64,000 nt of DNA from contig NZ_CP173029.1 of assembly GCF_044772865.1 (NCBI RefSeq), forward strand, positions 3,038,001 through 3,102,000, written 5' to 3'. A model generated the notes under the pieces. That model saw only the letters and a program-made list of their open reading frames with translations, did no database searches and was not told the DNA's origin. The position numbers and the translations under genes were made by a program. This document shows positions 60,152-64,000 of the stretch, in pieces. The first letter of the stretch is position 1; every line of letters begins with the position of its first letter. The stretch is from Algirhabdus cladophorae. GTDB lineage: Bacteria > Pseudomonadota > Alphaproteobacteria > Rhodobacterales > Rhodobacteraceae.

Positions 60152-61500
60152 CGACGTGCAGGTCCCTTCTTACGCTTTCTTCCGCGCAACTGAGACTTCT
60201 CAATGAGTCCTTCATATTGGTGCGCGAGCAGATGGCTTTGTATCTGTTGCACCGTATCCATGCCAACGGACACGATGATCAAGATCGATGTCCCGCCAAA
60301 ATATGCCGTGATCGACAGATTCGCGCGAACGATCTCTGGCAGCAGACATACCACAGCCAAATAGACTGACCCTACGACAAGAAGCCGCGTCACCACATAA
60401 TCCAGATACTCGGCGGTTTTCTTGCCCGGACGGATGCCAGGAACAAAGCCATTCTGGTTCTTGAGGTTATCGGCCACGTCATCGGTCTTGAACGACACGT
60501 TGAAGGTATAAAAGAACGTAAAGAAGATAATCATCGCTGCAAAGAACAGCAGATAGAGCGGCTGACCAGGGCCAAAATAGGCAAGGATCGTCGCCATAAC
60601 AGGACCGGTCTCCGAACCACTGAACGTGGCCAAAGTGGTCGGCAGCAACAACAGGGATGATGCAAAGATCGCAGGGATCACGCCCGCCGGGTTCACTTTG
60701 ACCGGCAAGTGGCTGGAACCACCGTCATAGACTTTCATACCCACTTGGCGACGCGGGTACTGGATATGGATTTTGCGCAGAGCGCGCTCCATGAACACAA
60801 CGAAGGTCAGCGTGCCCAAGAGCATGATAATCACACCCAGGATCATTGGCGTGGACAGAGCGCCAGAGCGGCCTTGTTCAAAGAACTGCGCCAAAGCAGC
60901 AGGTAGTTCAGCGATAATGCCAACGAAGATGATCAGTGAGATACCGTTACCAATACCCCGCGCCGTGATCTGTTCACCCAGCCACATCAGGAACATGGTG
61001 CCGCCCACGAGGGTGATCACACAGGTCGCCATAAAGAACCAACCCGGGTTGGTCGCCAGATCACCGGCTTGCAGGGACGCGGCCAGACCGTAGGCTTGGA
61101 ACGTGGCCAGAACCACGGTGCCGTAACGGGTGTATTGGTTGATCTTTTTGCGGCCCTGTTCGCCTTCTTTCTTGAGCTGCTCAAGGGCAGGCACCATGGC
61201 GGTCATAAGCTGCACAATGATCGAGGCCGAAATATACGGCATAATCCCCAGCGCAAATATGCCCATCCGCGAGATCGCGCCGCCGGTGAACATGTTCAAA
61301 ACGCCACCCAGACCCGCCTGTGCTTGGTCCATAAAGGCGCGCAATTGGTTCGCATCGATGCCCGGAACGGGGATATATGTCCCCAAACGGTAAACGATCA
61401 AAAGCCCGAGGGTGAACAGGATCCGTTGGCGCAATTCTGTGGCTTTCCCGAAGGCGCCCCAGCTCATGTTTGCGGCCATTTGCTCTGCTGCAGATGCCAT
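60148..61500 (-). CDS. secY: Preprotein translocase subunit SecY
   Basis: A 450-residue ten-helix protein-conducting channel: TLGLLIVYRLGTYIPVPGID, GIFALGIMPYISASIIVQLM (plug-side TM2), TRLLVVGSVYLAVVCLLPEI, final RGRKRKKGPARR. A terminator lies between it and rplO, so its own promoter should be in 61501-61605. Confidence 0.98.
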   Translation of the reverse strand: MASAAEQMAANMSWGAFGKATELRQRILFTLGLLIVYRLGTYIPVPGIDANQLRAFMDQAQAGLGGVLNMFTGGAISRMGIFALGIMPYISASIIVQLMTAMVPALEQLKKEGEQGRKKINQYTRYGTVVLATFQAYGLAASLQAGDLATNPGWFFMATCVITLVGGTMFLMWLGEQITARGIGNGISLIIFVGIIAELPAALAQFFEQGRSGALSTPMILGVIIMLLGTLTFVVFMERALRKIHIQYPRRQVGMKVYDGGSSHLPVKVNPAGVIPAIFASSLLLLPTTLATFSGSETGPVMATILAYFGPGQPLYLLFFAAMIIFFTFFYTFNVSFKTDDVADNLKNQNGFVPGIRPGKKTAEYLDYVVTRLLVVGSVYLAVVCLLPEIVRANLSITAYFGGTSILIIVSVGMDTVQQIQSHLLAHQYEGLIEKSQLRGRKRKKGPARR

Positions 61501-61517
61501 ATGTGGTCTCTTTCATC

Positions 61518-61554
61518 AAAAAACGCCGCCCTACGGTTCCCCGTTGAGGCGGCG
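61518..61554 (-). terminator. Intrinsic terminator of rplO
   Basis: On the minus strand CGCCGCC and GGCGGCG (7-bp stem, inner CGG/CCG pair) are followed by TTTTTT. It lies 52 bases beyond rplO and 18 bases before the secY start, so expression of secY is set apart from rplO. Confidence 0.82.
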
Positions 61555-61605
61555 CTGGAAAACTCTGATAGATATGTAGGGGCGCGTGCGCCCTGCTACA
61601 ACCTA

Positions 61606-62082
61606 TTATTCGGCTGCTGTCGCAGCTGTGACCGTCAGCGAGCCGCCTGCCTTTTCAACTGCCTCGATGGCGCCTTTGGAGGCCCCAGTGACAGCGATTT
61701 TGGCTTTGGCTGTGATTTCACCTTTGGCCAGCACACGAATGCCGTCCAATTTGCGACGGACAAGGCCGGATGCGACCAATGCGTCTTCGGTGATGTCCGC
61801 TTTGGCGTCCAGTTTCTTTTCGTCGATGAACTTCTGGATCAAGCCAAGGTTAACGACTGCAAATTTCTTGCGGTTCGGTTTGTTGAAGCCACGCTTTGGC
61901 AGACGTTGGTACAAAGGCATCTGACCGCCTTCGTAGCCTTTGATCGCCACACCGGAACGGGATTTCTGACCTTTGATACCACGGCCACCGGTCTTACCAG
62001 TGCCGGAACCGGGACCACGGCCAACGCGCTTGCGTGGCTTGGTTGCACCGGGATTGTCGTGCAGTTCGTTCAAACGTACCAT
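61606..62082 (-). CDS. rplO: 50S ribosomal protein L15
   Basis: A 158-residue protein: MVRLNELHDNPGATKPRKRV, GRGPGSGTGKTGGRGIKGQK, EGGQMPLYQRLPKRGFNKPN. The start at 62082 has GGAGAG upstream. Normally rpmD stands directly before it; here the two are 1.17 kb apart. Confidence 0.97.
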   Translation of the reverse strand: MVRLNELHDNPGATKPRKRVGRGPGSGTGKTGGRGIKGQKSRSGVAIKGYEGGQMPLYQRLPKRGFNKPNRKKFAVVNLGLIQKFIDEKKLDAKADITEDALVASGLVRRKLDGIRVLAKGEITAKAKIAVTGASKGAIEAVEKAGGSLTVTAATAAE

Positions 62083-62209
62083 TTTGCTCTCTCCTTGCCG
62101 GAAGCACCCCCGAGCAAATGGGGCGAACACGGCGTTACAGTTGATTCGAGTGGCCATGGATACGGCCACTGGGCGCGTATAAACGCGACAACTGCTTGGC
62201 GCAAGGGCC

Positions 62210-62308
62210 TTACTTGTAAGACTTGCGCAGGTATTCGGTCCAGCATTCGCAGGGCTCGGATTTCAGAGCGGTTTTGATCTGGGCGAAGGAGCGTTTGATA
62301 AAGGTCAT
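62210..62308 (-). CDS. Putative 32-residue small protein in the rpmD-rplO insert
   Basis: MTFIKRSFAQIKTALKSEPC then ECWTEYLRKSYK, stop. An earlier ATG at 62323 gives MKDSP in front. The third codon positions are strongly GC-biased (about three quarters), as in the real genes, and unlike the rest of the insert, which argues for coding. AAAGAT stands before the ATG. The peptide has a CEC motif and an amphipathic, basic character. It is in the same direction as rplO, 127 bases before it. No known family. Confidence 0.4.
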   Translation of the reverse strand: MTFIKRSFAQIKTALKSEPCECWTEYLRKSYK

Positions 62309-62973
62309 GGGGCTATCTTTCATGCGTGTGTTGTTGGTTGTGGTCTACGGGAAACTGCGTAGATCGAGAACTGGCCAAGTGTGTAACCCCGCTATGCGCT
62401 GAGTGCATAGAGATTGTTGTTTAAAATGCATGGCAAAGGTCATTGTGCGGCCCTAGTTCAAATTTTCCACACCTTACAGAAGGACAGCGCCCAAGCCTGG
62501 CTGGGTGCGAATGCGCCTTCTGGAGGGAGGGTTGGGCGTGGCTCTAGCTTGCAGTCAGTCAGCATTGTACTCGCTCGCAGTACTTGTAATCACCAATTTG
62601 AAACCCACTTACTCAATCCTTATTTGAAAGGGAGAAAGAGAGAGCATCTTGTTAGACGCTTTTTTGAACTCCCCGATCTTGACGCACTGAGGTGGTATAC
62701 TCAGTGAAGCACCTTGTTAGGGATGAATTGGTGAGAATTCGAAATTGTCAGGCGCTCTGATACCACATAGTGCCCCGCCAAATCGTGTAGACGTCGTAGC
62801 CCAAGAACCTTTTGCAGTGCAGAAGGCAATCGTGGGCATGGATGTCTTGGTTCACTACCCTGCGGATAAGAATTGAGACGCTGTGTTAGGGTGCTTGTGG
62901 AATTGGTGATTGGCCGGACGAGGTCCGATAACTTTGAGCCCATTTTGTCACTAAAGGACACTGTGTCGTGCCT
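62309..62973. other. Insert between rpmD and rplO, part without supported gene
   Basis: About 660 bases. Open frames of 86-97 codons on both strands have no ribosome-binding site and no recognised product, and their composition is AT-richer than the flanking ribosomal genes. The orphan plus-strand terminator at its right end implies a plus-strand transcript, perhaps a small RNA, begins here. Confidence 0.5.
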
Positions 62974-63006
62974 AGCCGGTCAGGAAACTGACCGGCTTTC
63001 CTTTTT
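62974..63006 (+). terminator. Orphan plus-strand intrinsic terminator
   Basis: AGCCGGTCAG-GAAA-CTGACCGGCT, a perfect 10-bp stem with a GNRA tetraloop, then TTCCTTTTT. It is oriented on the plus strand, opposite to all neighbouring genes, and no plus-strand gene is seen before it. Confidence 0.82.
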
Positions 63007-63017
63007 CAACAAGAGTA

Positions 63018-63168
63018 CAGCGCCCGACCCTTGGGGCGGAGACCGTCTTGCAAAGGCTCCTGCGGAGCCATTGAGGTCGAAGCGTGCGGCAGCACAAGGA
63101 AGCCCGAAGGGCGCCCTTCCCACGGGGAAGGGTCGGGCGCTGCACGGGCCCCTATTCGGGACCCGTGC
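63018..63168. repeat. Multi-stem inverted-repeat element (possible structured RNA)
   Basis: A perfect 15-bp inverted repeat (63018-63032 with 63128-63142; CAGCGCCCGACCCTT) encloses smaller stems: GGCTCC-TGC-GGAGCC (63055-63069) and the palindrome GAAGGGCGCCCTTC (63106-63119). Immediately after lies a hairpin GCACGGG...CCCGTGC (63142-63168). GC content is far above the rest of the insert. It may be a dispersed palindromic element or a structured RNA. Confidence 0.75.
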
Positions 63169-63191
63169 GAAGGATAACAGTGCTAGATAAG

Positions 63192-63222
63192 CAAAACGCC
63201 CCACGATCACTCGCGGGGCGTT
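63192..63222 (-). terminator. Intrinsic terminator after rpmD
   Basis: On the minus strand AACGCCCC-GCG and CGT-GGGGCGTT (10-bp stem with one mismatch) are followed by TTTTGC. It lies 34 bases beyond rpmD and ends the upstream spc part before the insert. Confidence 0.8.
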
Positions 63223-63255
63223 CTAGATTTTCCAACGTAAGGCGCGTTAGGCGTC

Positions 63256-63444
63256 TTAGCCGCGCTCTTCGATGATTTCTACGAGGTGCGGGATGCTGTT
63301 GACCATGCCGCGGACGGAAGGTGTGTCTTCCAGCTCGCGGGTCTTGTGCATCTTGTTCAGGCCCAGACCCACCAGTGTCGCGCGCTGTTTTTGCGGGCGG
63401 CGGATGGGGGAGCCGATTTGTTTTACAACGATGGTTTTAGCCAT
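63256..63444 (-). CDS. rpmD: 50S ribosomal protein L30
   Basis: A 62-residue ribosomal protein: KTIVVKQIGSPIRRPQKQRA, TLVGLGLNKMHKTRELEDTP, SVRGMVNSIPHLVEII. It follows rpsE by 14 bases in the usual order. Confidence 0.98.
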   Translation of the reverse strand: MAKTIVVKQIGSPIRRPQKQRATLVGLGLNKMHKTRELEDTPSVRGMVNSIPHLVEIIEERG

Positions 63445-63458
63445 GGATCAAATCCTCC

Positions 63459-64000
63459 TTACGCGTCTGCTGCTTCAGCAGCAGCTTCGGCAGGTGCAGC
63501 AGCAGGGGCTGCATCTTTTTGCAAGATGTCGGCCACTTTCTTACCACGACGCTGTGCGACCATACGGGGGCTGCTTTCTTTTTGCAGACCATCGATTGTG
63601 GCGCGGATCATGTTGTAGGGGTTTTGCGAACCGATAGATTTCGCAACAACATCCTGAACACCCAGCATCTCGAATACGGCACGCATTGGACCACCAGCGA
63701 TGATCCCAGTACCCTGAGGGGCTGTGCGCATGGTGACTTTGCCCGCGCCGTGACGGCCGGCCATGTCGTGATGCAACGTCCGACCTTCGCGCAAAGGCAC
63801 GCGGATCATTTGACGTTTGGCTTGTTCAGTTGCCTTGCGGATCGCTTCAGGCACCTCTTTGGCTTTCCCTTTGCCGAAGCCAACGCGACCTTTTTGGTCA
63901 CCGACTACAACCAGGGCTGCAAAGCCAAAGCGTTTACCACCTTTAACGGTTTTCGATACGCGGTTGATCGCTACGAGACGATCGGCGAATTCGGGGGTTT
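63459..64000 (-). CDS. rpsE: 30S ribosomal protein S5, 3' part
   Basis: The C-terminal about 180 residues; the start lies beyond the right edge. S5 features: LVAINRVSKTVKGGKRFGFA, LVVVGDQKGRVGFGKGKAKE, VPEAIRKATEQAK, GIIAGGPMRAVFEMLGVQDV and NPYNMIRATIDGL. It ends in an Ala-rich tail (AAPAAAPAEAAAEAADA). Confidence 0.97.
   Translation of the reverse strand, partial: TPEFADRLVAINRVSKTVKGGKRFGFAALVVVGDQKGRVGFGKGKAKEVPEAIRKATEQAKRQMIRVPLREGRTLHHDMAGRHGAGKVTMRTAPQGTGIIAGGPMRAVFEMLGVQDVVAKSIGSQNPYNMIRATIDGLQKESSPRMVAQRRGKKVADILQKDAAPAAAPAEAAAEAADA

Noticed and set aside
61069..62277. 402-codon plus-strand open frame across secY and rplO
   Set aside because: It is a shadow of the GC-rich codon use of two ribosomal/secretion genes, with no recognisable domain.
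1..64000. CRISPR arrays, complete insertion sequences or a prophage
   Set aside because: I saw no regularly spaced repeats, no complete transposase and no phage structural genes; the only mobile traces are the two recombinase tails.

Overview
The window looks like a chromosomal segment of a marine alphaproteobacterium of the order Rhodobacterales (Roseobacter group). This is an inference, not a database match. It rests on a bzt/aap-type amino-acid ABC transporter, an ATP12 assembly factor, HemP plus an ICE (Irr-type) box, a 338-residue RpoA, and the arrangement of rpmH-rnpA-yidD, yidC and the spc/alpha ribosomal block. Almost every gene has a clear ribosome-binding site, and many neighbours overlap as ATGA or TAATG, so most of the window is tightly packed operons.

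Left part (1-31 kb), mainly accessory genes. (1) 1-4.0 kb: an aldehyde dehydrogenase and a Tm-1-like protein, divergent from an IclR regulator coupled to a class-III aminotransferase. (2) 4.3-7.2 kb: an ECF42-type sigma factor, a DGPF/YciI protein and two paralogous membrane-anchored SRPBCC proteins. Two almost identical ECF-type promoters stand in front of the first and the last gene. (3) 8.0-15.0 kb: an iron block with hemP, a Cys-rich protein, imelysin, DUF1289, dps with a perfect ICE box, an uncharacterised 143-residue protein, a di-heme DUF1111 oxidoreductase, a second imelysin and DUF1513. (4) 15.0-20.7 kb: a GMC oxidoreductase, a CDGSH/ferredoxin protein, a small membrane protein, a SnoaL-like protein and a LysR regulator. 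Decayed tyrosine-recombinase tails lie on both sides of this block and a decayed GMC tail lies inside it. (5) 20.8-27.1 kb: an AraC regulator divergent from an SDR, a membrane protein and a molybdenum hydroxylase whose [2Fe-2S] and molybdopterin parts are fused. (6) 27.5-30.7 kb: a single-domain CUT2-type ABC importer with a perfect LacI-type operator.

Right part (31-64 kb), mostly core genes. It contains tRNA-Arg(ACG); a TVP38/flavoprotein disulfide reductase/histidine kinase operon; rpmH-rnpA-yidD; a lipoprotein; ttcA; an EAL protein with a degenerate GGDEF domain; yidC-MOSC-yihA; an SDR; argB; a hydroxylase-ferredoxin-SixA operon; the aap/bzt transporter; an RluC-HAD-ATP12 group; crcB; a Deg protease-rarA pair; and the spc/alpha ribosomal block rpsE-rpmD-rplO-secY-adk-rpsM-rpsK-rpoA-rplQ, read right to left.

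The ribosomal block is cut into separate transcription units by intrinsic terminators after rpmD, rplO, adk and rplQ. Between rpmD and rplO lies a 1.17-kb insert with an orphan plus-strand terminator, a multi-stem inverted-repeat element and a probable 32-residue small protein. The best leads for something undescribed are the sigma-factor/SRPBCC regulon with its twin promoters and the insert inside the spc operon.
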